Shown: in pieces, positions 23,901 through 38,458 of the stretch
Numbering within the stretch: position 1 is the first letter of the stretch
How the letters are laid out: each line of letters begins with the position of its first letter
Assembly (NCBI GenBank): GCA_020740775.1
Contig: JAHEWK010000008.1
Location: 1,860,001 to 1,924,000, forward strand
Reading direction: 5' to 3'
DNA: 64,000 bases
DNA from: Ilyonectria destructans
Lineage: Eukaryota; Ascomycota; Sordariomycetes; Hypocreales; Nectriaceae
The notes under the pieces: model-generated
What the model was told of the DNA's origin: nothing
The model's database searches: none
Seen by the model: the letters and a program-made list of their open reading frames with translations, nothing else
Made by a program: the position numbers and the translations under genes

Positions 23901-26900
23901 TACGAGGTGCGGGATGCTATCTTTGGGAGCTGATAAACGGAGTGCTAGTCGTATTCCGCGCTGGATTACACGATGCTCGTACTCGGGGGAGCCAGTTGAC
24001 AGAAACCGGCGCCGTCGACCAGCAGAGCCGAGACCAAGATGGCCTGGGTAAGGTAGGGAGCGAGTAGGCAGGTATGTGAGACCAGGGCAGTCCGGCCCCC
24101 GGATAGCCACAGAAAAAGAACAATTCCATGACCGGGGGCAGACAGCCAGATGATGACCGACGCCTCCAAGTTCCAGTTTCCACGGCCAAAAGGTACCGTA
24201 CCCGCCTCGGCCGGTACCTCGCCATGTGCCCGGCGCACCCAAGACAAGGATCTACCGACAGGGCCTGGCCGAATCTTGCCACCCCCCTTTATCGTCTAGA
24301 CAAGGGGGACGAGCAGGCCAGTCGTGGTACCTTGACAGACACCTAGAATCAGCGGCGAAGCCAGGTACCCGGAGAAATCGATCTCCTGGCCTTGCCCCTC
24401 CCCGCCCTGACGAGAAGTTGCCCACCCGTCCCTTCAGCGTCAGGGGCTGAGAACCTCGTGCTCCCAGCATGCCGGCGCCGTCGCGAGCGGTCAGCAAGAG
24501 CGCAGCGCCGGCTCCTGTCGAAGCGAGGAGCCAGAGTAGCGCGCTGGAGCTCGCCGGCCGAGTATTTGAGCCCGAGCCTTGACCTCTGCTTAACGCGACG
24601 CATGGAGCTTGATATCAGTTCCGCGAAGCAAGAATTGAAATAAATAAAAAAGACACCGAGGCTAAGAAAAAGTTCAAGGGAGATACGGATAGATGGTCAT
24701 GTGCACCACACCCTGTCACCGATCCTGCCTTGCCGAGTGGGCCACCATGGGCCATGGAGCAATGGGAACTTGTCCAGCCCTCTGCCCTGAATACCATGTC
24801 TGCCTTGGATGGTCCCGAGTCGGCCTGGCGTTGGATGTTGAAGGAATCATCAAAGGCCAGCAGCCTGTAGCTGCCCGAACCCACCCTCTAAGTTGTGTTT
24901 CACAATCCGAGTCGCCCCAGGAATCTCCCCAGGAATCTCCCGGCGGCACGTCTCATATCCCCATCTCCACGGCCGGCGTCAAGGTTCGCAGTGGCCGAGG
25001 CCTCTCTATTTCAATCATCGTGCTCTTCCGCCGCGTCAGTGTTGGAAGAACTTCAAACGGGGCGCCACCACATCGCGCTCAGGTTGTTAGCGTGCCTCGT
25101 TCCCCTCTAGTGACTCTCAGCTGCCACGCCCGCAACGGGTCTGGACAGGGAATCCAGGCATGGACCAGTGGGCGGCTTGTTTGAGACGGTCCTTAGCTCC
25201 GACTACCTCACGACTCGACCCAGGAACGCAATCCCAAAATTCACCCAGAAAGCCAGAGAGTCGCACCGGCCATCCTTCAGCCTGCAGCCTCCAACCTCCG
25301 GGCCTTCCAGTCTCCAACTACAAGACGCACGTTGCTCGTTGGCGTGCCCGGGTGATGTCCGTGTATCCACCCACTACAGCGGAACCGAACACAGAGCTCT
25401 CGATCCCTGGGGCAGACGCTCCTCTCCAGAAACGAAGTAACCCTTGCCCAGCCCTTGGCCGCACCAGTGCTGTCAACTTGAGGCAAGCGAGCTGTTCCTT
25501 GCTGGCGGCTGACAAGATGTGCCTTGGTGGCTCTGGTTCCCCGCCGTCTCATTTCGACGCCCGTCGACAATACGACAAACGGCGGGGTGCACCAGCTGCT
25601 TGGTCGAGAGGGGCAGGGCTGGGGCGGATAGGGCAGTGCGCTCGCTGCACCGTTGTAAATTTAGGACCACAGCCATTCGCACACACACCCATTGCTATTT
25701 GCACACATCGGGAGCATTCTCAAAATCCAAAACTTGCTTTGCAATGTCTCCTGGGAAATATAATATCAAAAGTGCCAAGAAAAACATTGTTGTTGCTATA
25801 CTAATTTGCATAATAGCGTTTAACTTATTTTTATTTTTATTTTTACTCGGTTTCGAGTGGTCTCTTCCCCGCTTAATGCAAAAGGCATCTGCACATCAAA
25901 TCTAGGTAGGCTCTATACTGATAGTTAGCCCAGGGTACATTGTTTAACGTGATCGGCACACACGATCCCATGTATATTGGCGTGCGAATTTAATACGTAT
26001 GCGTGCGAAGGCCAATAGTCAAATTTAGACGCGATTCGCATCGTCATCCTCGTTTACAGCTTTACCCCAGGCGAGCGAGTTCCGTTAGCGAAACACAAGA
26101 GCACCGGCAACGGAGCATCAAAATCCACTCCAAGTGACGTGGCAGCCCTCATTCCGTGTATTTCGACCGTTACAGATCTAGCGGACGTTGCAATGCCTCC
26201 CGACGGGCATAGCATAGCCTGACACGGCCACCGATAGGTGATAGGTGGGAGGTTTTTGCTTGAGCACCCTCACCCTCCGGCCGGCTTGAGCGTCTGCTTC
26301 CCCGTGCCCTCCTCGACCCAGCTAGGCTGAGTGACACACAAAGGGGCGGTAATGAGACCGAAATGCCTAGGCGCGAGGGGCCTAGAGGCGATGTGCCCAG
26401 ACGGCAAGGTACCGCCGTCCGGGAAAAAAGGGATGTGGGATGTGGGGAAAAGGCCAATCGCATCCAAGGCCCAGAGGGTTGGATTGGAGAAGCGTCATGG
26501 GAGGAAGGGAAAAAAAACTTTGTCGCACAATCTCCCCGAGACCTTTAGCCCCTCCCAAAGCCCCAGGTCTCTGGTTCCAGATGCCCATCCGCCAACTGCA
26601 CTGCGATGCGCTCTGTCTAATGCGCCGGGAGCGGCCTAATTCGAGGGCAGAGACAATGGGTTGGGCCCTTGTAGCCGGAACATCTTGAAACAAACGCCTG
26701 GGACAGCCAACAGCGGAATGAGATCATCAGGTCGTCGATCCTCTGGCGCCGACTCCCGTCATTTCCTTGTACGCGGGCTCCAGCCAAACAAAAAGGGAGA
26801 CAGGGCGGCCAAGGTGGAAAGCTACGAGGAGCAGCAAGGGGGGTGTGGGCATTAAAAACATGCCTGGAGACCCGAGAGCTGCAGCTAGGATGCCACTGTG

Positions 26901-27008
26901 GGTCCCCGTTTGGGTATCTCGGCCGTACAGTACAAACCAAAATCCGTCGCCATTCGTGAGTTGTCACTCGCCAGTCGTCAGTCTAACCCCCGCCTCTGTC
27001 ACGAACCT

Positions 27009-27020
27009 TACTACGTAGTA
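27009..27020. repeat. Perfect 12-bp palindrome TACTACGTAGTA
   Basis: Self-complementary word in the gene-poor stretch. Related TACGTAGTA words occur near 29,005 and as a 19-bp inverted repeat at 59,462-59,480. Confidence 0.7.
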
Positions 27021-28628
27021 GGTGCAGCACGTCTCTGCAGCCTTGTCAGTGCCCCGCCATCAGCAAAGTCCCGCGATTGTGCTTATCCGACTCTATCGCT
27101 GCAACCTGCTATCCACGTCAAGTGAGCTGATGAGACACTGCCCTTCGGAAAATCCGGGGGTCATCGCCAGCATCCGCGGAAGTCGATGCAGTTTCCTATC
27201 AGAGCAAACACCGCCCGAAGGCCCAAAGGGCGGGATGGAGACCCAAGAATGCCCTCTGGGCCGTCGGGTGAACCCTGCGTTGACACCCTCCAACCTTGCT
27301 ATGGCGTACATGGTAGGGACTCTGCATGGCGAGCCAGCCTCTCGCACATCACGGCGGCCCTAAGATGGACAGGACCACCTCGGCGGCCCTTGGCGCTACG
27401 TTTCGAAGTGGTCTACTCCAATTGCGGAGTCTCGCGGGTCAGCATTCAACGGATTCCCGATATACACCGACATTTGGACAATCACCATCATGATCATGTG
27501 GTGTCGCTGGGCCAGTCCCGTTGCGGAGCCGCTTGGCGAGCGCACGTTGCGCCGGGGACAAAGAAGATAACTGGACACGACCGAGTCGCCGCGGACAGCA
27601 AGAGGCAGCCATGGCGACATCATCACATCACATGCGGTGTTTGCCATGCGATGAGCAGCTCCAATGAGACAGCTCGAATCGGGTCACTCCAGTGGTCCGG
27701 AGGCCGTCTAGGAGAAAGACGGCACGGGGGCTCGGCGCCCAGTGAGAAGCAAACACAGAAGCAATGTCGCTGTCGAAATGCACCGACGAGCTGGGCCAGG
27801 CATAGCCGCTAGGAGAGCTGTGATTTGCTGGATGCGCAGGGAAGTGTGCGACGTGGGGGAATGACGTTCCCGTCCCGCACTCTGCCCAATCGGCTCAGAC
27901 ATTAAGTGGTGCCGATACCCGGTCCCTAGGGTGATCTCAAGGGCCCCCGCTGTGAGACATGGGTCCGGGGCCGTCTCACTGGTGTCTATGGCTTTTGTGA
28001 GCAAACTGACGTTGGTTGTTCCAGTGAGGTCAACGACAGCGCGGTTGCTTATCTGGGACTCGATTATATCGATGACTTACGACGTAGATGGGACGGACAG
28101 TGGCCCGCCACGTCTTATGCCCGTCCACCCACGACTTCAACGCCATCGCCCACGCCCACGCTTTGAGCCCCCAAAAACTGGTCCAAATCCGGGGTACACT
28201 TTTGTAAACCAATTAGCACATCTCCCGGTGCACGCCCAGAGCAGAGCTCGGCCTGATTTTGCCTTGGTCGCAAGAGGAGGTCCGCGGAGAACAAGGTGGG
28301 CGCTGGGAAAGTGAGCGCATCCCTAGCCAAGAGTAGGTGACGCGATTGGTCCCGCACCACGCAACAGGGTGACGTAGGGGTTCTCAGGAGCTCAGGGCGG
28401 GACGCGCGGAGGTAGAAAAGGTACCCGAGAATGATGCAGCGTCGCGATGCCAAAGCAGGTGTGGAGTGTCACGCGGCGAACTCGACAAGCTGGAATGGGA
28501 CAATGCTCGAAAATCCTCCTGGGATCTTTACCGCCCCCAACACACCTTTAGAGCTTGCGAGAGCCCTGCGTAACTGGCTGGATGCCAGTCGTCGGCATCG
28601 TCGTCCTGCACATCAAACACACACGCAC

Positions 28629-28662
28629 CGCACCGCACTGCACTGCACTGCACTGCACTGCA
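28629..28662. repeat. CGCAC/TGCAC pentanucleotide repeat
   Basis: Short array of CACTG units preceded by CACCG variants and followed by CAGCG variants, in the gene-poor stretch. Confidence 0.75.
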
Positions 28663-31600
28663 GCGCAGCGCATGGCATCGCGTCGCATTCACATCGCTTT
28701 CGCCCACCCACAATTCTTGGATTGAATTTCGGACATAGACTCGCGCCGGCGGTACGCTGCGCTCGGCATTCCTGTTTGTTCTCACCCAGGCGCGTCCTAA
28801 AACTCATGTCCCTTCATTCCCCGAACTGAGCTCCAATAAGGGGCCGGGTCGGCAATTACCCAAAGTGTTGGTTCAAGGGTAAGCAGCCAAGCGCCAACCC
28901 CCCCTCTCGTCGTCCAAATAGTAATCGCATACGGAGTTATCCGTACGCGGGTTCGCGAAACGAGCCCCAGATAGACAGGACAGCCCGATAGCCAAGTATT
29001 GCCCTACGTAGTACGTATCTTATCTGGGGGTCCGTCATCGTGTGCTGACTACTGTACAATCGGCCTCTGTTATCGCGCTCCCCTCGTGGCTCTACCCTTT
29101 GCCCTCATGGGGGGCCACGCTGCGCTCCGCAGTGCCCACTCTCCAAAACGCATACTATGGACACAAAGACAGGCGAAATGCTTCCATCTCCTTCCCCCTG
29201 AGGACTAGTTGAGATGCATGTCCGCCAAGCGTTTCCGGAGCCAAGATGGAACTTGCCTGTCCGTTCTATTGTGCCTCATTCGGGGCTGGCGTGGTTCGGT
29301 TTGTCAGTGGTAGAAAAAGAGCCATGTATGACGCTGAAAATGCCGGTCATCCCGTACCAAGACTTACACCCAGCACGCCCTCAATTTCGATTATACGATG
29401 GCCGCCGTGACCACGTGCCTCTTTAAAGCGACGCACCCAAAGATCAACCCCTTTGTGGAACGACAACCAACCACACCCATCCAGGCAGCTGCAGCATGCC
29501 CACGGGTTTTGCGGTCGAATCCTGGAGAGTCATCGGGTTGCTCCCTCTCGTGGCGCTCAATTGCGACTCGGGCGACGTGCCTCGACCAGGACGCAACGTG
29601 TCGTCGTCCAATCTCGGCATGCAGCCTATCGCGTCATTGCGGTCGGGCAGCTGATGTGATGCAGCCATGCAATGCCATGCCAGCAAGAAGTGGCACAGCA
29701 GCAGAACCGCGAGATTGGCCCGTCTCGAGTCGGCCTCACTTGATGGAGCGACTAGGCAAGCGAATGCTCGGGGCTCTCGAAGCCGGTCCAAGCCGGTACG
29801 AGCCAAGGCCATTGAGGATCCGGACGCGGGGCGGGCCCTTTTGACGCACAGGAATTGCCCTCATTTATTTGTCAATATGATAAACTTTTTCGGCACATTG
29901 TATTGCAATTTAGGTTGGTTTCGGCAGAGGCGAATCCACTCGCTTCCCGGCGAGTCCCAACTTGAGCCTCATATCGAACAAGAGTCGAGCTTGAGGTACC
30001 ACAAACCCAGGAACTCAGGAGGGCTCGCATCGAAATAGCTCAAGTTCTGGGTCACGCGCCTCCGAGTTGGGTGGCTTTACACGACGCGGCGGCTCCCCTC
30101 ATTTGCTCTCCTCGATCGATGAGAGGATGACCAGTTCCTCGTCCCTTAATTGCTCAGAGGGCATGCTGCACGAGCCATGCTCCCATGTGCGCCCCCGCAG
30201 AAAACTAGAGCATGGCCGCTCGAAGGTGATTAGGCGGTTTCCCAACTGGTCCCTATCGGGCAATCCATGCTGCCGCATCCCAGACGAATGGCGCATATCG
30301 ATGTGAGATAGGCATTGGCATCCCGCGTTGAACGCATTGTTGCCATGGCCCGTCCAGATCCGGAACTCCGACCAGACAAGTGGTGGTGCGGATGGAGTGC
30401 GGGAGCGCCCGTCTCTTGCGCGCCAGCCGCTGCATTCCCCTCATCAACATGACCCGCGATGCAATGCGGTTGACGCTGGTGCAGTTTCACCCCATGCGTC
30501 CTAGATGCAGAGTCTTAGGCCGAGCCCTTACGAGGGACCCGTCGCCCAATGCCTGGTAGGCCGCTTCGTGATGGCCTCCGGTCCTGTGCAGGTCCTAGTC
30601 CTGAGCTGTCTGCCGCCCAGACTGTAGGCCTCTGGGCACGCGGCAGGCACGGCAGTAATTAGCTCGAGTGGTATTGAGAGGCCAAGCAAACTCGCCGTCT
30701 GCAATGAATGGCGATGGGCGCTCCGCATTCTACGCATGGACAAGTGATTGGGGTTGGTGAGATGGCCTCAAGCCAGAAACCGCCACTCAACTGCCATCCC
30801 AGCTCTAGCTCAGCACCTGTACGACGGAATCCGGGGTCAATGGCGAAGTAACGGGCCTAGTAATAGCTTTCCCGTCTCTTCTGCAACCCTGTGGCTCACA
30901 CTTGGGCGTTGGGCCATGTAAGTCGAATGAGGCCAACAGCGTGATGCGACGCCAGTGACCTCTTGGGCTTAATTGTCGCACGGAGCCTCAGCGGCAATCT
31001 CAGACGACGTCGAGTCAGTCAACTTAGTCGAGAAGCTCTTGCAGCCGCATCCATGATCCATCCGCGTGCTGCATCTGCTATTTCGGATCTGCCGGTAAGC
31101 TCAGGGACAATTCATCTTTCCACGACCCGCTTCCGACGTGCCAGAGTGTGTGGTGTACCCCAGCGGCGCGGCGCGAGCCCGAGTTTCCAACATGTCCTGT
31201 CCCAGTTGGCCGGGATAACTTAGCCGCATGATTTGCCAAGCCATATGCCCAACCGAAAAAAGTTGATGCTCCTGAAGTTGGTTTCCAGGGTGAGGTAACG
31301 GTTACGCACTCCTTCCACTACCGACCCAAGCCTGTGGAAGGGAGGCAATCTATTCACTACGCGCTACGTCGCCCAAAATCGCCCAGGATCCGCGACAGGC
31401 TTCTACCCGCGCAACTGGCACTCCCTGCTAGCCATGGAACAGACTTCAACGAGGGTTCGGCGCCATCACCCCCCATGCTCCGCGGAAGGACCAGGTCTCG
31501 ACAGCCGCAACGCACTGTCGTTGTGTCTACGGACCGGATGCTAGCCCACCAAGCCGTGGAATTACAAAGGGTCTGGTCTGAGACGGCCCAACTTCAAAAC

Positions 31601-34600
31601 GACACGCCCTTTTTGGTAGCGGGCGCTTGGGCCTGCTGCACATCATTGATTGATGCGTTGTTGAGCAAGGGGTGCTCCTTGTTCGCGTGGGGAAATGAGG
31701 CAGAGACGGTCGGGATCCCAACCATGGAATAATTCTAGGTGGAAACGGGGGGCAGGGCCTCAATATCTTGGTGGTCGAAGGATGAACTGCTCAATTTCTC
31801 GGGACAGGTCCGCGGGAGAGTCATGGCGGATGGCTAGGTGCGCCGCTCGCAATTAGCGGCCGCCGTGTCCCCCAACATAGGAGATGATAGATGAGATGCC
31901 AAGGTATGCCTCTTCCCTTGGCTCGTCCCCTTTCTGATGAGAAGATGAGAAGGCGGCCTCGGATGGTTGGGTATGTCGCACAGCACGTCATCAAGGGGTC
32001 ACAGCAGGACAAGGCAATCGGTTGAGGTCGCACGGGGCGATATGCGATGTGGTGCCATGTCGGTACGAATGCGAGGTCATGACGCTCACCCAGCACACCG
32101 CTACAGCTCGGCGGTTGACGAGATGACGAGGCTCACACCTTGGCTAGTTGGCCTTGTCTACTTGACGCAATCTTTGACAGACGTGCAGCTGGTGGTTGGG
32201 GAGAAAGAATTGCGACACAAGGCAACGACAAGCCCATGACAGGCCACGACATGGTATCAGGTGGCAGCGGCTGTGTAAGCTGCGACGGGCAACGCCAATC
32301 CTGGTCCGCCGCCGTGGACGTCAAACAACGAACCAAGACCCGCGGTCGCCAGGACTGGGGTCGCATTTGACGGGCAAGTTGGCCGGCATTACGTGAGGGA
32401 GCCGCGATTCTGGTCATCTCGCCAACGTGTGTTCAGGTTCATGTTTCACCCTGTGGTCCGCTGTCCGCCTTGTTGGGCAAATGGGCCCTTGGGATACGAA
32501 TTACCCATCTGCCGGCCAGATGCTGGTTGCTGGGCTGTTGGGTTGGGGGGTGTGGTTGGCACTTCTGGGGGAGGGCCCATCCATGTTGGCTTCAGACTCA
32601 GCCTTCTAGAATCCTTCCCCAAGAATCCGGGACCGAACCCCTGAAAGCACATCGCCAGCCAGCCTATAGGTGCCGGTCGCTGTCAGGCAGTCGTTGGCTG
32701 AGTGCATGACTTGTTGCCAGTGTTTGTCGATCATTCTCCGCAATTGACGGGGATGGACGCCTCTTTTTCTGGAGGGCCAGCGGCGCAAGTCTAATAATAC
32801 TACAAAACGTTGTCGCAGGCCCACCCTAGATGGGAGGTGCTGTTCGTTGTTCATTGCCGGGGGGCGTCTGTACTCTGAGGCGCCTGGTGACTACTTTACA
32901 GCCTCGTTTGCGAAACAGGCCCCCCGCATGCCATGCTGCAGCCAGCCTTCTCACCGCCAGAATGAGCCATCATGGCGGGTGTCGCAGCCCGGCAGCCGGC
33001 TGATGAATGAGGCTGGGCGGCGGTACTGTCAGATTCATCATGGTGGAGATTGTGCGTGGTCCAGTCCCAGTCCAGCGTCAGTGTGAGCAGGAGGGATACA
33101 CCCGTCCAGTACATCTAGGATCTGTGTCAGATACAATATTGCGCATCAGGCATTGCCACGACAAAGATACCAGAGCTGGTTCCAGATACGGATATCTATT
33201 TCGAACCACGGTGCTACTCCAGCCTGTCGCAGTGAACGAGGTTTGACTCAACCCCATGTCCGATGTCTAAGCCAACGGACTACGTTGAAGGGCTTCTGGA
33301 ACAATCCAGAGAGCGATGAGCTAGAACGATGGTACTGAGATTGGCTCATTTCCCAGGGATAAATACGAATAGAAGCTATCCTCGTTGGGCATAACAGGAG
33401 CGCGCCCCGGGCCTTCCGTCGGGTTACGCCCCATTTTACCATTTTAGTCTGTTGTGCAGTAGCGGTGCCGGGTGTTCAGCCCTGTGTCTCTCACCACGGC
33501 CTCACCGCGGTCTAGGCGGTGGGATATCGACTTATCACGAACCGACGTGTTGACTCACAGCTAGGTCAGCTGGGCTGCAGGCAGCCATGGGATGTAGGCT
33601 GACACCTGCAAGTTGACGGATTAGCATTGTGCAATTTGCCTACTGCCTACCGCCTACTGCACCTCTGCCTGCATCTTGGCCGCCCATGGTTGTCGAGCAG
33701 GCGGTCGAGCTGCATACGGCGATGGAGGGGCATCAGAACACGCCCCAACGGACCAGTTGGACGAGGCCATTGATGGCGTAGGCGACGCCAACCTGGGTCA
33801 TGTCTGGCTCGGGCCGGCCCCCACGTGTGGTCTTGCAGGCTGACTGGTCATTTCTGCATCCGTTGACAGCAGCCGACACACCTCCTCCAGTGCAGCATTG
33901 CAGCATTGCAGGACGGTTCAATCCCGTGGTGGGTGTCTGCGGCCAGGACGGGCGGACAGTGCAGTAGGTACAAACGCCATCGGAGAGACATGAACGCGTA
34001 CATAGAAGAGACCAGTGAACGGGAGGGGTGGCTCATGGCAGACCAGGCAGAGCACACACGCAGAGCACACACGCAGCGCCGGTCGACAGATTAAGAAGTG
34101 CCAATGCCATGCCTATGGTACCGCCCTAGGGTAGAGGAGGGGGCGTCTCCCAGTCTCACGGGTCTCTGCACTCAGTCTGCAGCCAAGGCCTTACATACAT
34201 GTCTTTAGTCCGAGGTTGCGGGTTCTGAATCGCTGTTGGCTGTTGGCCGGTGTCTCCAAGGCATCCGCATCGTAGCGGAACCGAGCTGTTGAAACCAAGA
34301 GTCAACCGGTGAGCACCATCCGGTTGCACAAAGCCTACGGTGACGAGGATGTGCCCGAGTCCAGGCGAGGGGGGCTTGAAGCTGCGTGACTGTTTGCTGT
34401 TGTCTCTTGTCTGTTGGTGGAACCTGAGGCTGTCGCCTAGGGCGCTCGATTCGACAGTTTGGGGTAAGACACTACCGAGTTAGGGACCGAGTTAGGGGGG
34501 TCGGCCTCTGAAGCCAACTGGAATTCATCCATGGGCTGATGGATGCCTCCAACTGTCACCCGGCACTCGACACCGGGGAACCACAACTGTTGCAAAGCCG

Positions 34601-34983
34601 GTAGCATGCGGGCCAGCGGCAAAGTGCCGAGAGAAGCACGAAGCCAAGAAGAGCACAAGTTGGGTGGTTGGTCAGCTGAGGGTTCTTGCAAGACACCACC
34701 ACCACCATACCCTACAGGACCATTATGCGGGTGACAACTCACCCACAGGCGCAGGCGCAGGCACAGCAGGCTCGGTAACAGGTCGCCGGGCGATAGACGA
34801 CATGAGTCCGGAAGAATGGTCAGTTTAGGGTCAGCGGTGCCGTCTCGTGACAGGACACCTCGTCCGGTCGTCTACCACCGAGTGTCGAGGAGTCGTGACT
34901 GTTGGTGGCCGTTTCCAAGCAACGGGATTAACAGCCGCATGTATATCGCGCGTAGCAGTACCTGATTACTCCATTACTTGGCT

Positions 34984-35037
34984 CACCACCACCTCCAGCA
35001 CCACCTCCAGCACCACCTCCAGCACCACCACCACCGG
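34984..35037. repeat. 12-bp minisatellite CACCACCTCCAG
   Basis: About four copies of a 12-bp unit ending in a CAC/CCA run, in the gene-poor stretch. No surrounding gene explains it. Confidence 0.8.
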
Positions 35038-38000
35038 GCTGTGCGCTGTTCCCTTCTAAACCTCCAACGTCCAGCCCCCTACGCAATTGCCTGCCACGTC
35101 AACCGTCGTCAAGACTGTTTCTGTCATGCCCGGTGGGTTGCTGCATTGGTCACCCGGGCGTCCAAGAATGCAAACTGACATCTGACCGAATGGCTGTCCG
35201 TCACGCCGTCCGTCGTCCTCCGTCATCCCCCGTCTCCTGTTTCTGTTTCACGGCAGCTAGGCTGGCACACGGCGCCGGCGAAGAAACGTGTCGCCGGAAG
35301 CGGGCAAGTCACAGGCGTCGTTGCGGAACAACAAGGCGGAGCAACACCAGAAACAACCAAGGAAAACACCATGGCGCCAGGACCACGCATTGAATCAATC
35401 TCTCACGCCAAAGTGGGCATCAGGCCATTGCTCGCATATCCATCCAGTCACGTTTTTACCCACCACAGCAACGACGAGGCCAGTCAGAGCGCGCAATTGC
35501 ACCAACAGCACCAGGGCAACAAGGAAGAGCCTTCAAAGGAGCAATCCTGTGAGCTCGGGCGCGAAACCCGCGGACTCGGTTCCGGGAGCTCGGTCCAATG
35601 GTGCGGGGGTGGACCATGGAAATGGATGACAGCTGTCTAGGTTTATTCTGGTCGAGGCGAAGGAGTGTGGCGATGCTAGGTTTTGGTCCTCTCATGGTGG
35701 CATGGAGGAATGGCCGCCAAGTGGGTAACGTCAATGGCGATGGAGAATGGAGGATGAAGGATGGGAAGCAAATGGAGACCAGCCACGGAGCAAGACGGGG
35801 ATATCCTAGACTCGTTCGGGGACGACGGAACGGACGACGACTTGGGCGTGCGGAACCTCATCGGAGTCTGTCCCCGGGTGGAGCATCCCCGGAGGTTTTG
35901 GGCATTCACCACAGGGCGGGATCGGGCAAAGCTCAGACGCCGGTCTAAGTAAGACGCTTCCACTGAAGTGCCAACTCGGCTTGACTCGCTCAGATTCGCT
36001 GGAGGGGGGATCCACGTCTCCGACCAGGTCCTGCGGGAGATGGAAGGGGTGGCGTGGGTTTGACTTGACGGCCCAGGATGTCATGGCCTAGAGCTAGAGA
36101 CAGACTCCCAAACCCACGCTCGGAGCCACTGGCAGTCCTAGTCTGGGCTCTTATGTGGGCAGTGAGCAGACACAGATAGCATGGGCGATTTGGGACGTGC
36201 CACTATCACTCCGGGACGTGGGAGGCCATCCGCGAGCCTCCAATCCCAACCCGGAGCCGACTTAGAGTTGCTCCGTCTTCCTCTATTTGACGGACCGATG
36301 CCAGCCCAAAGGACGCCAAGAAGCGTAATCAATGTGAAAAAGGCCCTTTTGCTCGACGCACCCAGGACGAAAATCCTCCGAGCGGGTTGCCTAGCTGCGC
36401 CTTCGAGTTACGGTTTAAACATGCCCGGCGCCATCCTGCGCTGGTCTGGGAAAGCCGTCGCCGACATGCCAGCTGCGTTCAACCGGCCTGGGATGTGCTG
36501 TGGATCAGGGGAGGGAGAGCGAAGGAAGGAAAAAAAAGGGAGTGAGAGGTAGACTGGTCCAGTTGAGGTCGGCCGGGATGTCGGCTCACAAGCACAATGT
36601 GGATCGAGGCACACGGTTCCGAGAACACACGCGAGGCTTTCCCTCTAATTAACGCTGACGACTGTTCCCAGGGGCAAACCTGGGGCAAACTGGGGATTCC
36701 GTGGCGTCGTCACTCTCGCCGGGTTCTCTTTGCGAGAGCGAGGCATCGGCCTCCTTGTCGCGGAGAACTCGGCCATCGGGACACACAGACTTGACCATGT
36801 GACTCACTATTTGGTGTTCAAGATTGCATTGTATTAACGTTGTCGCGTCGGCAGTGTTGCGTCTGTGTCTGTGCCAATCCCGTTGCTCCAATGCCTTTGC
36901 CTCTGCCGACTATGCAAGCATATGCCATTGCCGATGCCGATTGACTTCCGTCGTACATGGAGCGACATCGTTGGAGGATCTTTTGGCCGTTACGTCTACT
37001 CCGTACACACGCCCGAGAAGCCCGCGAGTCTCTCAGCCAATGCTCGCTCCGTTGCTGGTCGGTTGCCCCCCTCGCAAGGGAGGACTATTTTCGTGTCCTT
37101 GTCCGCCGCCGCTCGACCGCCAACGGTCCAGGAGCAAGCGTACACGTCCTTCCCAACAGTCTCAGAGAAAGTAGCATTGTTCCCCGTCGGACACGCGAGG
37201 CCTGGCATGAGACGGCGTTGTCCACGGTGCGCAATCTATCCTGCAGCGTCCCGTGGGAGCCGGTGTCCGGGATCACGGCCAACAGGTATAGCAGCTGGGA
37301 GATGTTGGGCCGCCTCTCATGATGAGCGCATCGTGCAGGTGCTGTGTTTCGTCGCTGCGCGCGTGAGTAAAATCATCGACAGAGTTTCCCCTTCGATGGG
37401 GCTTGTCTTCCGCTGAGAGGCCAAGTCGTGTCCCCTCTTGTGGGACACCATGTCTAGAGTCTCGTCCTACCAGGACTCAAGGACAACGATTGACATAGCC
37501 GTCGGGTCAGCAAGCTAGGTGTCCATACGTCCCCTCACCCTCTCACCCTCTCACCGAGGACGTCATACCTCGGCCGATTGCGTGCTCCCGCAAGGTGAGC
37601 TGCTGATGCTGTTGTGCAACGTCGGACTAAGGAGGGACTTGACGAAGGCCTTCGGATTCGGTATTCCGCTTGTGAGCCACGCAAGCCTCTTTTTCTCGTT
37701 TGTCTTTCCGGTGTGTCTGTTATAATTTTGAGTTGCACAGTGACCTCGGTTGTTTCGCTGTTTCTCGGCGAGAGTGTTTCTAAGTCTGTATATACTGGCT
37801 AGTGCTGGTTGCCTCGTGGGAGTACATGCGGGCTCCCGAGAGGAACTTCCAGATACGGATGAAGATTCTGACCGGGACTTTTGGCCTACGCCTTCGGCTC
37901 CGTCTTCAATGGCCATTCAGGCTCTCGTCTCCTCGTCTCCTTGAGCATTGTATACCTGCTGTACGAGGATTACGCCGGAGAGAGCTGCCGCGTCGGATTC

Positions 38001-38458
38001 ATTTTCGGGTCCGCGGCCTTTCTCGCCATCCTCTTCGCCATCCTGCGTTCCCGAATGCAGCGGCAAGACGCTCGAGGAGGGAGATCGATCGACTATTTGT
38101 CGAGGGGGTGCCGGTGCGTGAGCTCGGTGGTGCGAGTAATCTGACTCATTGGGTCGCGGATGTTGTCGTCAAGGAGAGTAATGTCAGGGAGCTTATGGAT
38201 CAAAAGGAGGACGTTGTGCGGGGCAATAAGGCTGTTTAGACATGGGTGAAGGGAGCCGCGATCTGAAGTTAACAAAATTTAGGGAAAAAATAAAGAGAAA
38301 GCATTAAAAACAATAAAAGTATCGCTGCATCGGGGTCCGTCCCAGTCAGAGGGTGATCGCATTTGACTATGAAGTGTGTCCAGATATGCGGCCTATCACA
38401 ACCGATCACCGGCTTCTAGTTAGGGCCTGGGTAGCCCAATGTGTCTGCACCTTGTCTG

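Larger units (their letters stand above)
23001..38458. other. Gene-poor stretch, about 15.5 kb without a convincing gene
   Basis: I read both strands and find no frame above about 215 codons and no recognisable protein motif. There is also no chain of short exons with consistent splice signals. Base composition is close to the genic flanks, so it does not look like an AT-rich RIP-mutated transposon graveyard. An AT-rich patch occurs at about 25,740-26,030. Small palindromes (27,009-27,020) and simple repeats (28,629-28,662; 34,984-35,037) are scattered through it. It could hold non-coding transcripts, very decayed repeats or a large regulatory region; the sequence alone does not decide. Confidence 0.5.

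Noticed and set aside
29500..29535. Possible tRNA T-arm (GGTCGAATCC-like)
   Set aside because: One base is missing from the T-loop consensus, and no acceptor, D or anticodon arm could be folded around it.
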